Shown: one piece after another, positions 15,757 through 22,748 of the stretch
Numbering within the stretch: the first letter of the stretch is position 1
How the letters are laid out: each line of letters starts with the position of its first letter
The notes under the pieces: model-generated
Seen by the model: only the letters and a program-made list of their open reading frames with translations
Database searches by the model: none
Told to the model about the DNA's origin: nothing
Program-made: the position numbers and the translations under genes
NCBI GenBank assembly: GCA_001783805.1
Contig: MFNS01000007.1
Span: forward strand, 153,975-203,766
Origin: Candidatus Levybacteria bacterium RIFCSPHIGHO2_01_FULL_40_16
Lineage (GTDB): Bacteria > Patescibacteriota > Microgenomatia > Levybacterales > UBA12049
Reading direction: 5' to 3'
Length of the DNA: 49,792 bases

Positions 15757-16173
15757 ATGAAAATTCAATTTTCAGCAGGGGGGATAGTGTTTAAAAGAAT
15801 CGGCGATAAAACAGAAATTCTGGTTTCGCAGCATTCCCAGCACCACGGTTGGGTTTTCCCCAAAGGATTAATTGGAGACCATGTTGAAAAAGAAAACAAA
15901 GAAGAAACGGCGCTAAGGGAAGTAAAAGAAGAAGCAGGAGTAAACGGAAAAATTACACGAGCCTTGAATCCGATTACTTATTGGTTCGTTATGGATAGTG
16001 AAAAAATCAGAAAAACTGTTTATTATTTTCTAATGGAATATGTGAATGGAGATATTTCCAAACATGATCATGAAATGGAAGCAGTTGTTTGGTTGCCGAA
16101 AGAAAAAGTTGAAGAAAGATTGACCTATGAATCTGATAAAACTGTCTGGAAAGAAGCCAAAAATCTAATTTAA
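15757..16173 (+). CDS. Nudix hydrolase
   Basis: A 138-aa protein. The full Nudix box is at residues 40-62: G, five residues, E, seven residues, then REVKEEAGV, which binds the catalytic metal. The opening QFSAGGIVFKR and the GWVFPKG before the box match the diadenosine polyphosphate/NTP pyrophosphatase branch of the family. Nudix enzymes cleave nucleoside diphosphates linked to another group; the substrate cannot be read from the sequence. It sits between tRNA-Arg(CCG) and tRNA-Ser(GGA), 4 bases before the latter, so it may share a transcript with the tRNAs. No Shine-Dalgarno is evident before its ATG. Confidence 0.9.
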   Translation: MKIQFSAGGIVFKRIGDKTEILVSQHSQHHGWVFPKGLIGDHVEKENKEETALREVKEEAGVNGKITRALNPITYWFVMDSEKIRKTVYYFLMEYVNGDISKHDHEMEAVVWLPKEKVEERLTYESDKTVWKEAKNLI

Positions 16174-16177
16174 ACAA

Positions 16178-16264
16178 GGAGGGATCGCATAGTGGTCGAG
16201 TGCGTACGCTTGGAAAGCGTATATGTCCGAAAGGATATCGGGGGTTCGAATCCCCCTCCCTCCG
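16178..16264 (+). tRNA. tRNA-Ser, anticodon GGA
   Basis: Acceptor GGAGGGA/TCCCTCC, anticodon stem TACGC/GCGTA with loop TTGGAAA (anticodon GGA, reads UCU/UCC), long variable arm (TGTCCGAAAGGATA), T-stem GGGGG/CCCCC with TTCGAAT loop, discriminator G. No CCA is encoded. Confidence 0.93.
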
Positions 16265-16273
16265 CCAGTTTTT

Positions 16274-16912
16274 TTAACTTGTAGTTTTTTCCAGAGGGAA
16301 GTTTTTTTCAAGCCAAAGACCTGATTTTTCCATAAAATTTTGTCTGATGACCTCTCTGTAAGGCAGATAGGAGAGAAGAGCGGATTTAATGTGCTCGCGG
16401 TCGATATTACCCAAAGTTAGTGTTAGTTCTCCGGGAATAAACGAATGAGTCCGGATATGGACCACATCAACGCCTTCTTTCTTTTTAAAATAAAAATCAT
16501 ATAATTCCTGCCAGAGAAAAAAATGATCCTCAACTGTCACTCCTTCACTGGAAATTCGATATTTAAAATCAGACGGTGCAATCGAAGCTAGGGCAAAAGC
16601 GACAAAAAGCAGAGATAAAACTACCAGCATGAGCATATATTGGGAAAAAAGAAACAAAATCACTTCAATTAAGAGCATGATTAAGAGACCGGTTAAGTAG
16701 TATTGTTTACTTCTTTTTCGGAAGGGTCTTCCGGGAGCGCTCCATTCCAAAATCGTCTCAACCGTATTCTGATGCGCTTGAGGCTTGTTTAATTCCAAAG
16801 GTTCTTTGGGTAAACCTTGCCTGCCGGCAGGCAGGTCCAGCGGTTCCTTCGGAAGCATTTTTTCTCCCGCCTCAGCGGGATCCCGCATTTGCGGTGATTC
16901 TTGGGTAGCCAT
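16274..16912 (-). CDS. Membrane protein with a PH-like C-terminal domain; repeat-derived PAGRQG insert
   Basis: A 212-aa protein. Residues 1-70 are polar; within them a palindrome (GCCTGCCGGCAGGC, 16819-16832) is translated as LPAGRQG and flanked on each side by the peptide LPKEPL, so the insertion is linked to a duplication. Residues 78-118 hold two transmembrane helices (YYLTGLLIMLLIEVILFLFS, then YMLMLVVLSLLFVAFALA). The C-terminal 95 residues (FKYRISSEGVTVEDHFFLW, ELYDFYFKKKEGVDVVHIRT) look like a bacterial PH-type beta-barrel. I know no function; similar small two-helix/PH proteins are frequent in CPR genomes. No neighbour suggests a role. Confidence 0.65.
   Translation of the reverse strand: MATQESPQMRDPAEAGEKMLPKEPLDLPAGRQGLPKEPLELNKPQAHQNTVETILEWSAPGRPFRKRSKQYYLTGLLIMLLIEVILFLFSQYMLMLVVLSLLFVAFALASIAPSDFKYRISSEGVTVEDHFFLWQELYDFYFKKKEGVDVVHIRTHSFIPGELTLTLGNIDREHIKSALLSYLPYREVIRQNFMEKSGLWLEKNFPLEKTTS
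16819..16832 (-). repeat. In-frame palindrome within the PH-like membrane gene
   Basis: GCCTGCCGGCAGGC, a perfect 14-bp palindrome, translated as part of LPAGRQG and flanked by duplicated LPKEPL codons. Confidence 0.7.
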
Positions 16913-16956
16913 ATCTTTACTTTATATTAAAAGAAGATGTTAGTCAACGGAGCTAG

Positions 16957-17043
16957 CGGAGAGGGCGAGATTCGAACTCGCGAAGAACTTTCATTCTTAG
17001 ATGTTTTCAAGACATCCGCTCTAGTCCACTAAGCGACCTCTCC
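16957..17043 (-). tRNA. tRNA-Ser, anticodon TGA
   Basis: Minus strand: acceptor GGAGAGG/CCTCTCC, anticodon stem GATGT/ACATC with loop CTTGAAA (anticodon TGA, reads UCA and wobble UCN), long variable arm (AAGAATGAAAGTTCTT), T-stem GCGAG/CTCGC with loop TTCGAAT, discriminator G. No CCA is encoded. Confidence 0.93.
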
Positions 17044-17091
17044 AAGGATTGAATTTGAGTATATCAAAATAAGAGGATAACAACAATTTGC

Positions 17092-17595
17092 TTAGACTTT
17101 TAGAAAATAGCCCACAGCAACCCCGATAATCGTCGCGATCGAGCCGATGATAAGCAATTCAATTGCGCTTCGTAAGGGTTTATGTTCTACCAGCTGCCCT
17201 TTAACGTAGCCGATAATAAAAAGGCCCAGAAACGAAAAGACTATTGCTATGTCTCTGGCAATCGGCTGATCAAAAATTACTGTCGGAATAATCGAAAAAG
17301 ATCCGCCAATTAAATATGAAATAAACATGATTAATGCGCCAACATAAAGACTATCGGTATGTTTTCCGTTTTTATCCATTTGATGTACTGCTTTTTCGCT
17401 GGAATATTGTCCGGCAGCCATTGAGGACGCTTCAACCATGACCGCAACTATTGCCGCTAGAACGATAATTTCCTTATTGCTAACTCCTGTAGAAATTCCT
17501 ACCACGACCCCGGTGGTTGAAACAATTCCATCTTGAAGGCCAAACATTAAGGACCGAAGATAATCTTCATGTAGAAATTCTTTGATTTTTTTCAT
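17092..17595 (-). CDS. VIT1/CCC1-family Fe2+/Mn2+ transporter, short form
   Basis: A 167-aa polytopic membrane protein. The opening LHEDYLRSLMFGLQDGIVSTTGVVVGIS is the family hallmark: the first helix with the DG and TTG motifs involved in metal transport. A second hallmark is VMVEASSMAAGQYSSEKA. Five hydrophobic segments are visible. Plant VIT1 and yeast CCC1 move iron or manganese into vacuoles; bacterial members are presumed to export divalent metal. The usual protein is about 220-240 aa; here the cytoplasmic metal-binding helical loop between helices 2 and 3 is shortened to about 15 residues (VHQMDKNGKHTDSL). Substrate therefore uncertain. Confidence 0.85.
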   Translation of the reverse strand: MKKIKEFLHEDYLRSLMFGLQDGIVSTTGVVVGISTGVSNKEIIVLAAIVAVMVEASSMAAGQYSSEKAVHQMDKNGKHTDSLYVGALIMFISYLIGGSFSIIPTVIFDQPIARDIAIVFSFLGLFIIGYVKGQLVEHKPLRSAIELLIIGSIATIIGVAVGYFLKV

Positions 17596-17611
17596 AAGTA
17601 TTTTTAATGAA

Positions 17612-17848
17612 TCAAATTAAATGTCTTCTTAGGAATGCTCTCCCCGATCCTGATTTTAAATATTTTTCAAATTTAAAAGCCGTATATCTATTTTTAAAAG
17701 CAAAATATCCTATTAAAATCACTGGCAATCTAGATTTAGTTGCAGAGATGTTTCCCTTATTATGTCTAGCCACTCTTTCTTTTAGATCATCCGTGCAACC
17801 AATATAAGTCTTCTTATCTGAACATATTAGCAAATAAACATAGTGCAT
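17612..17848 (-). CDS. GIY-YIG domain protein (UPF0213/YhbQ-like)
   Basis: A 78-aa single-domain protein. The motif YVYLL then TYIGCT at residues 3-17 corresponds to GIY and YIG; DLKERVARHNKG contains the catalytic-type Arg, and FEKYLKSGSGRAFLRR ends the domain with the conserved Glu. Free-standing GIY-YIG proteins of this size are poorly characterised; some have structure-specific nuclease activity. It ends 16 bases before the VIT-family gene start, in the same direction. A paralogue lies at 20969-21205. The two are about half identical in the core by eye. Confidence 0.88.
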   Translation of the reverse strand: MHYVYLLICSDKKTYIGCTDDLKERVARHNKGNISATKSRLPVILIGYFAFKNRYTAFKFEKYLKSGSGRAFLRRHLI

Positions 17849-17862
17849 ATTTTTAGGCGGAC

Positions 17863-17930
17863 TGCGTCTCGCCGTAGCTAAGCCGAATCCCGCCTTCGTT
17901 CTGCAAAGCAGAACTTCGGCGAGGCAAAGG
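17863..17930. repeat. GC-rich palindromic repeat next to tRNA-Ser(GCT)
   Basis: The stretch contains GTTCTGC and GCAGAAC separated by 3 bases, framed by CCCGCCTTC and CTTCGGCG arms, with further GGCGG/CCGCC pieces. It belongs to the same group as the elements in comF and the tRNA remnants. Confidence 0.6.
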
Positions 17931-17931
17931 C

Positions 17932-18018
17932 GGAGGAGACAGGATTCGAACCTGCGTGAGCCTTTCGGCTCAGAGCTTTAGCAAAGCTCCGCAATTGACC
18001 GGACTATGCGACTCCTCC
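17932..18018 (-). tRNA. tRNA-Ser, anticodon GCT
   Basis: Minus strand: acceptor GGAGGAG/CTCCTCC, anticodon stem GAGCT/AGCTC with loop TTGCTAA (anticodon GCT, reads AGU/AGC), long variable arm (GAGCCGAAAGGCTC), T-stem GCAGG/CCTGT with loop TTCGAAT, discriminator G. No CCA is encoded. Confidence 0.93.
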
Positions 18019-18065
18019 AGAGCTTCATTATACCTTATTACTGGCTATTTTGCTAAACTGAACTC

Positions 18066-18800
18066 GTGGGATTATTGGATTTTTTCTTTCCCAAACATTG
18101 TGTGAATTGCCGGAAAATAGGGGATTACATTTGCGCCAACTGTTTTTCTTTTATCTCCTTTGATGTTTCCATGATTTGTTTGGTCTGCAACAAGGGTTCA
18201 ATTGACGGGTTAACTCATCCGGGGTGCCGGGGAAAATATACGATTGACGGGGCGTTTGCGGGAGTTAGTTACAAGAGAACTATTAAAAAATTAATTTATA
18301 ATTTTAAATACAAGCCTTACCTCGCCGACTTGAGAAGCGTTTTAACAGACCTTTTTTGCGAATCGCTTATTCAGCAGGAACTTTTTCAAAAAGCTCTCGG
18401 ATTTTCACCGATTCTGGTGCCGATTCCGCTTTACTCAAAAAGATTGCGAAAAAGAGGTTATAATCACGCAAAGCTATTGACAGAAGGCTTATCAAAAAAA
18501 CTTAATCTTAAAATGGTTGAGGTCTTGCAAAGAACCAAAGAAACCAAGTCTCAATTCGGATTAACCCTCAAAGAAAGAAAAGAAAACATCAAGGACGCTT
18601 TTACTCTTGCTCCAAATATCCCCGCCTTCGCCAAGGCTTCCACCTTCGCAAATGCTTCGGCGGACAGGTCGGCGGGCAAGGCCAATATCCTCCTCGTCGA
18701 CGATATCTTAACCACCGGCTCAACTCTTTTGGAAGCGGCCAAAATGCTTAAGAAAAGCGGAGTGAAAAAAGTCTGGGGATTAACTCTGGCAAGAGATTAA
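18066..18800 (+). CDS. comF: ComF-family phosphoribosyltransferase-like protein
   Basis: A 244-aa protein with the ComFC arrangement. An N-terminal zinc finger has CVNC (Cys12, Cys15) and CANC (Cys23, Cys26), plus further Cys near 38-51. The C-terminal phosphoribosyltransferase domain carries the PRPP-binding motif ILLVDDILTTGST at about 208-220 and the KRGYNHAKLL stretch typical of ComF. ComF proteins take part in DNA uptake during natural competence; the catalytic substrate is unknown. The start is a GTG. A GC-rich palindromic element (18621-18676) is read in frame as about 20 Ala/Ser/Lys-rich residues (PAFAKASTFANASADRSAGK) just before the PRPP motif. With the pilin and T4SS-like genes it could serve DNA uptake, which is inference. 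Confidence 0.88.
   Translation: MGLLDFFFPKHCVNCRKIGDYICANCFSFISFDVSMICLVCNKGSIDGLTHPGCRGKYTIDGAFAGVSYKRTIKKLIYNFKYKPYLADLRSVLTDLFCESLIQQELFQKALGFSPILVPIPLYSKRLRKRGYNHAKLLTEGLSKKLNLKMVEVLQRTKETKSQFGLTLKERKENIKDAFTLAPNIPAFAKASTFANASADRSAGKANILLVDDILTTGSTLLEAAKMLKKSGVKKVWGLTLARD
18621..18676 (+). repeat. In-frame palindromic element inside comF
   Basis: CCCGCCTTCG at the left and GGCGGG at the right enclose TTCG/GCTTCGGCGG repeats. It is a multiple of three in effect and keeps the comF frame open. Confidence 0.65.
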
Positions 18801-18822
18801 TTTATTCGTTGCTAGACCAAGC

Positions 18823-18850
18823 TTGTAATCGTAAGGCAACTTGCTATAAA
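18823..18850 (+). promoter_or_regulatory. Promoter of the phospholipase D-family gene
   Basis: TTGTAA (18823-18828), 16-base spacer, TATAAA (18845-18850). A Shine-Dalgarno-like GGTGGGA lies 5-11 bases before ATG 18866, so this gene appears to have a short leader. Confidence 0.5.
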
Positions 18851-18865
18851 ATAGGTGGGATCTTT

Positions 18866-19909
18866 ATGGTTTCATATAAATTGCTTTCAAATAGCATTCT
18901 CTTTTTGGATGATTTGGAAAAAGAAATTGAAAGGGCAAAATTAAGTATTGATTTGCAATTTTTTACCTTTGAAGCAGATACGGTTGGCAACCGTGTAGCC
19001 AAAGCCTTGTTTAGAGCAAAACTCCGGGGAGTAAAGATAAGATTTATCATTGATCATTTTATTGACCTTTTCCATAATGATTATTTTATTCATCGGCCAA
19101 GGTTAAATAGGGTCTTGCAGAGAATCATTACCGGCGAATGGAAAAATACAAAAAAGCTGCTTGAATTAATGGGAAAACAAGGCATTGAAATAAAACGCAC
19201 CAATCCCCTGGGCTTTTTACGAAGAAGAGCATTTCACAGAAATCATAAAAAAATTGTGATTATAGACAGGAAAGATCTTAAACAAGCGCTAGCATATATC
19301 GGGGGTTGTAATCTTTCGGAACATAACGCATCCTGGAATGATTTTATGGTAAAAATGAAAGGAGATATGGTTCCTGTTTTGCAAAATGATTTTAATGCGA
19401 CTTGGCGGGATAAAGATATTAATGGCAAAGTTGAATTTAGTGATGGCGTGGTCATGACTGATTCTTCCAAGGGAAAGCATGAAATTATGCCCTACGTCAT
19501 CAATTTAATTAATAATTCTAAAAAACGTATCGTAATAGAATCGCCGTACTTACGCGGCAAACATATTTGGGAAAGCTTGATTGAGGCTTCCCGGCATGGA
19601 GTTGATGCGCGCATCATTGTCCCGCTGCATAATAATCATAAAAGGTTAGGCGCTCCGACCGGCAGGTCTTTGAAAAAACTGATTGAGAATGGCGTCAGGG
19701 TTTACCGGTTTAAGGAAAATGGAGGAATGACGCATGCCAAAGCACTGTTGGTAGATGATATTACGATGTTTGGTTCAAGCAATCTAAGCGAATTCTTAGC
19801 CAAAAGACTTTGCGAAATAAACATTGCGTCCCATAACAAAAGCATGATAAAACAAATGCAAAAAAAACTTGACGAGGATATGAGAATGTCAATACTGCAG
19901 AATAAGTAA
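18866..19909 (+). CDS. Phospholipase D / cardiolipin synthase-like enzyme
   Basis: From ATG 18866 the product has 347 aa. It has two HKD motifs: H127-x-K129-xxxx-D134 (HKKIVIID) and H290-x-K292-xxxx-D297 (HAKALLVD), each followed by the conserved GSSN/GGCN turn. Two HKD motifs form one active site for transfer of a phosphatidyl group. Bacterial cardiolipin synthases of this type join phospholipids, but a nuclease or other phosphodiesterase role is possible, and no N-terminal membrane helix is present. The ATG was chosen because a GGTGGGA site precedes it; an upstream ATG at 18809 would place the promoter inside the gene. It is followed convergently by the TIM-barrel gene. Confidence 0.88.
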   Translation: MVSYKLLSNSILFLDDLEKEIERAKLSIDLQFFTFEADTVGNRVAKALFRAKLRGVKIRFIIDHFIDLFHNDYFIHRPRLNRVLQRIITGEWKNTKKLLELMGKQGIEIKRTNPLGFLRRRAFHRNHKKIVIIDRKDLKQALAYIGGCNLSEHNASWNDFMVKMKGDMVPVLQNDFNATWRDKDINGKVEFSDGVVMTDSSKGKHEIMPYVINLINNSKKRIVIESPYLRGKHIWESLIEASRHGVDARIIVPLHNNHKRLGAPTGRSLKKLIENGVRVYRFKENGGMTHAKALLVDDITMFGSSNLSEFLAKRLCEINIASHNKSMIKQMQKKLDEDMRMSILQNK

Positions 19910-19926
19910 GGCGTGTAACTTCAAAA

Positions 19927-20766
19927 CTATTTCAACGCATTTTTGATTATTTCAGCGCTTTGACAAAGTTTATTTAAATCCGCATTGATCTCCATGGTAA
20001 TTAATCCTTGATAATTTTCTTCTTTTAAAGTTTCGAGGAGCTTGTCTATCGGTAATTCTCCCTCGTTTAAAGAAAGATGCGTGCCATTGGCTAAAAGCAG
20101 TTTTTTATTAAGCCAATGTCTCTTATAATCGCTGATATGGATATTCACAATTTTTTCTTTATTTTTTTTGTAAAACTCACAAATATCTCCCTTTGTTTGC
20201 GCTAAATGTGTCGTATCTAAAGTCATGGAAAGTCCTGCATTATTAACAACGGAAGAAAATTCATTGGTATTGTAAGTATAGGTTTTAAATATTGAGAAAG
20301 GGCTTTTTGGCATATTTTCAATTCCGAACTTAATCCCGTGTTTTTCTTGTAGATTTTTAAGCTCCTGAATAAATTCTTTATCAAATAATTTATTGCCTAT
20401 TGCATCTGAATGGAGAGTTATGATGCCCGCTGGAAAATTATTAGCGATATCGCACAATCTTTGTATCTCCGAAAGTGCAATGTTAAAAACATTATTATTA
20501 GATTGATGGACGCTAAGGATGGACATATTGTGTTCTTTTACGATATTTTTAATCTCCTTAATATCGTTTCCAGAGATAATGTTAGAGACACGTAATTCAA
20601 AACCGTCAACACCGGCTTTTTTAAGCGATTGCAGAATGTGGTCGATGGATTGCGCTTTGTACATCCGGTGTTTTTCATCTGCGATAACTAAATTATTAAG
20701 TTTATCGAGTAGCGTTTCCCTTGCTGGAATTAAGGCCGAAAAAGCAACGTACAAACAAATTTTCAT
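19927..20766 (-). CDS. Sugar phosphate isomerase/epimerase-like TIM-barrel protein (AP endonuclease 2 superfamily)
   Basis: A 279-aa protein with the xylose isomerase-like TIM-barrel pattern. Candidate metal ligands are seen on strand ends: HQ (SILSVHQS, near 87), HSD (ITLHSD, near 118), GIENM (Glu near 152), LDTTHL (Asp and His near 182-186), HISDY (near 215) and MEIN at the end. These match the Glu/Asp/His set of endonuclease IV and sugar isomerases. Without close context the substrate is unknown. Its gene is monocistronic, with a TAAAAT hexamer 8 bases before the ATG. Confidence 0.75.
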   Translation of the reverse strand: MKICLYVAFSALIPARETLLDKLNNLVIADEKHRMYKAQSIDHILQSLKKAGVDGFELRVSNIISGNDIKEIKNIVKEHNMSILSVHQSNNNVFNIALSEIQRLCDIANNFPAGIITLHSDAIGNKLFDKEFIQELKNLQEKHGIKFGIENMPKSPFSIFKTYTYNTNEFSSVVNNAGLSMTLDTTHLAQTKGDICEFYKKNKEKIVNIHISDYKRHWLNKKLLLANGTHLSLNEGELPIDKLLETLKEENYQGLITMEINADLNKLCQSAEIIKNALK

Positions 20767-20784
20767 ATCGCATTATTTTACCAC

Positions 20785-20807
20785 AAAAAACCCCGCCTCG
20801 CGGCGGG
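20785..20807 (-). terminator. Intrinsic terminator after the second GIY-YIG gene
   Basis: On the minus strand CCCGCC-GCGA-GGCGGG forms a tight 6-bp GC hairpin followed by GTTTTTT. It faces transcription coming from the GIY-YIG gene and insulates the downstream TIM-barrel gene. The region 20808-20968 between them holds nothing I recognise. Confidence 0.75.
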
Positions 20808-20968
20808 ATAGTGTAGAGATTAATGATATTTCTTGGAATCGAATTGAGGAGTATATTTTCAAATGGTCTCCGATATTAAATGGTTCAGCTTTGGCCTCAG
20901 CCTAAGTAAAGTATAGCGGTATCACAAGAGAGTATTGGAACATTATGACTTGATAAGATAACTTCAAA

Positions 20969-21205
20969 TTATATTAATCTTTTATTTCTAAATGCAAAGC
21001 CTGAATTAGTTTTTAGATACTTTTCAAAATGCAAAGCTTTCAGTTTCGAAACAAAAGCTGAGTAGTGTACCAATTTAAGAGGTCTTAAATTTCTTGTTTG
21101 AGAAACTTCCCCCTTTTGATGAGTAGCTACACGTTGTTTCAAATCAGATGAGTAACCAATATATAAAGTTTTATCCCTTAATTGAAGAATATAAACATAA
21201 TACAT
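20969..21205 (-). CDS. GIY-YIG domain protein (second copy)
   Basis: From ATG 21205 the product has 78 aa and the same domain as the protein at 17612-17848: YVYILQL then LYIGYS for GIY/YIG, DLKQRVATHQKG with the active-site-type Arg, and HFEKYLKTNSGFAFRNKRL at the end. The ATG fits the paralogue exactly; an upstream in-frame ATG at 21238 would add 11 hydrophobic and aromatic residues and is less likely. It lies between a terminator and the tmRNA gene. The two copies both lie near structured RNA genes; whether that has meaning is not known. Confidence 0.87.
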   Translation of the reverse strand: MYYVYILQLRDKTLYIGYSSDLKQRVATHQKGEVSQTRNLRPLKLVHYSAFVSKLKALHFEKYLKTNSGFAFRNKRLI

Positions 21206-21305
21206 GAGGAAATTGTAGCAGAAATAAAAATGTCCCACTTCGTCCCTCTTCGCTTGCGCTACAATGGGATTACGTTTGGGACACTCTTCTTTTCAGCCAT
21301 AATGT

Positions 21306-21362
21306 CTTACTAACGAAGTGTGGCTGTGCCACTTCGTAGCTCATAAGTTTACTTATGAGCGA
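21306..21362. repeat. Two hairpins downstream of tmRNA
   Basis: GCTCATAAG-TTTA-CTTATGAGC is a perfect 9-bp stem, and beside it ACGAAGTG(T)GGC-TGT-GCCACTTCGT is a 10-bp stem with one bulge. They lie just past the tmRNA 3' end on the minus strand and may stop or process its transcript, though no T run follows. Confidence 0.6.
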
Positions 21363-21366
21363 AGAG

Positions 21367-21735
21367 TGGAGATGTCGAGCTGTGAGCTCGAGTCCAAGAA
21401 ATTACTATAAAAACTTCTACAAGCTTAGTTGATTATTTTGTGTCGCGCTATTTTTTTCTAATCAACAAGAATTAATAGCGTCAAGGTTGATAAATACAAT
21501 AAGGATAGAAACCAACTGCCCTCACCATCTCTCAACTGTAGTTATGCTTATAAAGTCCCGTTGAGAAAAGACTTCATAAACAGTTCAGCTTGTCTTAAGC
21601 GTATAAATACGCTTGTCGAAAAGCGAACGCTGGCATTTTATTGCTAGCATTTAATTTTTGATCAGTTTTACGACGTTTGATCGTTGTCGGCTTGCTGTTT
21701 TTTAAAGTGCAATCTTGTCGATGCAATGCATCCCC
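21367..21735 (-). ncRNA. ssrA: Transfer-messenger RNA (tmRNA)
   Basis: Minus strand, 369 nt, directly downstream of smpB. The acceptor stem is GGGGATG (21735-21729) with CATCTCC near the 3' end, discriminator A at 21367, no CCA encoded. GCATCGACAAG follows as in the usual tmRNA 5' domain. The 3' end has GGAC, a T-stem TCGAG/CTCGA with loop CTCACAG, which departs from the usual TTCRANT. The likely tag frame is 21648-21595: ASNKMPAFAFRQAYLYA, then TAA. Its stop codon sits beside a hairpin (AGCGTA-TTTA-TACGCT), as in other tmRNAs. tmRNA with SmpB frees stalled ribosomes and tags the unfinished protein for degradation. The call is strong from position, both end pairings and the promoter; exact tag start is inferred. 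Confidence 0.85.
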
Positions 21736-21744
21736 AAGACTGGT

Positions 21745-21773
21745 ATTATACCTAAATTAATTTGTAAAGTCAA
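21745..21773 (-). promoter_or_regulatory. tmRNA promoter
   Basis: Minus strand: TTGACT (21768-21773), 17-base spacer, consensus TATAAT (21745-21750). The -10 box ends 9 bases before the mature tmRNA 5' end (GGGG), so little or no 5' trimming is needed. Confidence 0.85.
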
Positions 21774-21787
21774 GGTCTAGCCTCAGC

Positions 21788-22234
21788 TTAGCCTTGTTTT
21801 GCCTCTTCCAATTCCTGCTCGACTTCGCGTTGAATATCTTTTTTCTTGATTGATTCTTTTTTGTCATATTGTTTTTTGCCTTTGCCCAAGGCAATTTCGA
21901 CTTTGATAAAACTTTTGGTGGTGTACATTGACAGAGGAACCAAAGTCAGATTTTGACCTTCGGTTTTGGATTTTAGAGCAATAATTTCACTTTTGTGAAG
22001 TAATAATTTTCTAGTGCGCTGTTCGTCATAATTTTCGGGTCTCGCATATTGATAGGGGAAGATCTTGGCATTGATCAAATACGCCTCAGAACCCATAATC
22101 CGCACGTGAGACCCAGTTAAATCCGCATGTCCCAAGCGCACAGCCTTGACCTCGGCCCCATAAAGATTTATTCCGGCCTCAAATTTTTCCAAAATTTGAT
22201 AATCAAAAAACGCCCGCTTATTCGCAATTTTCAT
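21788..22234 (-). CDS. smpB: SsrA-binding protein SmpB
   Basis: A 148-aa protein. It opens IANKRAFFDYQILEKFEAGI and continues LYGAEVKAVRLGHADLTGSHV, the typical SmpB oligonucleotide-binding barrel. GKGKKQYDKKESIKKKDIQRE near residues 117-137 is the conserved basic C-terminal tail that reaches the ribosome's mRNA channel. SmpB carries tmRNA to ribosomes stalled without a stop codon. Its start codon overlaps the stop of the RelE-like toxin gene by 4 bases, so translation is coupled to toxin translation. tmRNA follows 53 bases downstream with its own promoter. Length and motifs match the family fully. Confidence 0.95.
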   Translation of the reverse strand: MKIANKRAFFDYQILEKFEAGINLYGAEVKAVRLGHADLTGSHVRIMGSEAYLINAKIFPYQYARPENYDEQRTRKLLLHKSEIIALKSKTEGQNLTLVPLSMYTTKSFIKVEIALGKGKKQYDKKESIKKKDIQREVEQELEEAKQG

Positions 22235-22479
22235 TTATATGCTCCTTGTCTGTGTAGAATAGAAACTACAAAAATAGTTTTTTGCTCCGGTTGAATAAGA
22301 TAAAGTATTCTATATGGCCAAGCCCGTAGCGAATAAACCCCTGCAAATCTTCCTTCTAGTTTTTTCCCAAGATGAGGATTTGTTTCGAGTAATTTTAACC
22401 TTTGCTGTACTTTAAACAATTCTTTTTTTGGAAGACGTTTGCAGTGGGAGAGTGCTTTTGGGGTAATAATGATATGCAT
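22231..22479 (-). CDS. RelE/ParE-family toxin
   Basis: An 82-aa protein with the RelE fold pattern: ITPKALSHCKRLPKKELFKVQ (two N-terminal helices), then ETNPHLGKKLEGRFAGVYSL, RAWPYRILYLIQPEQKTIFVV and the end HRQGAYK. The late Arg and Tyr residues match the usual active-site region. RelE toxins cleave mRNA in the ribosomal A site; ParE relatives attack gyrase, and the family cannot be split with certainty by eye. It starts 5 bases after the Phd-like antitoxin and its stop overlaps smpB (ATGA). The order is antitoxin, toxin, smpB. Confidence 0.85.
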   Translation of the reverse strand: MHIIITPKALSHCKRLPKKELFKVQQRLKLLETNPHLGKKLEGRFAGVYSLRAWPYRILYLIQPEQKTIFVVSILHRQGAYK

Positions 22480-22484
22480 ACTGC

Positions 22485-22739
22485 TTATTTTAATTCGGAA
22501 AGAGGGATGCCCAAGCCCTTTTTTGCCTCTCTAATCCCAGTCAGAATGTCTTTTTCAGCTCCCGGAATTGCCAATATTTCCGCTGTTTCTTCCAATGATT
22601 CCAGCTCTTCTGCGCTGATTAAAGTTGCTTTTGGCTGGCCTTTGACAGTGATCACCACCCGATCCAGATACTTGTTTACTTTCGAAACGAGATTTGGAAG
22701 ATGTTGTCTCACGTCGGATATTGACATCAAATTAGTCAT
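22485..22739 (-). CDS. Phd/YefM-family antitoxin
   Basis: From ATG 22739 the protein has 84 aa. MSISDVRQHLPNLVSKVNK followed by VVITVKGQPKATLISAEELE is the Phd/YefM DNA-binding fold, in which the N-terminal part binds the operator as a dimer. The C-terminal 35 residues (AEKDILTGIREAKKGLGIPL) would wrap the toxin. ATG 22739 is preceded by a promoter and an inverted repeat, GTGTAC, 8 bases, GTACAC, that covers the -10 and spacer and probably binds the antitoxin. A second ATG at 22727 would drop four residues. It is the first gene of a probable three-gene operon with relE-like and smpB. Confidence 0.87.
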   Translation of the reverse strand: MTNLMSISDVRQHLPNLVSKVNKYLDRVVITVKGQPKATLISAEELESLEETAEILAIPGAEKDILTGIREAKKGLGIPLSELK

Positions 22740-22748
22740 ATTAAATGA

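Noticed and set aside
20808-20968. A possible small RNA in the gap between the terminator and the second GIY-YIG gene
   Set aside because: No promoter, conserved core or stable fold was found; the SRP RNA core motif is not present.
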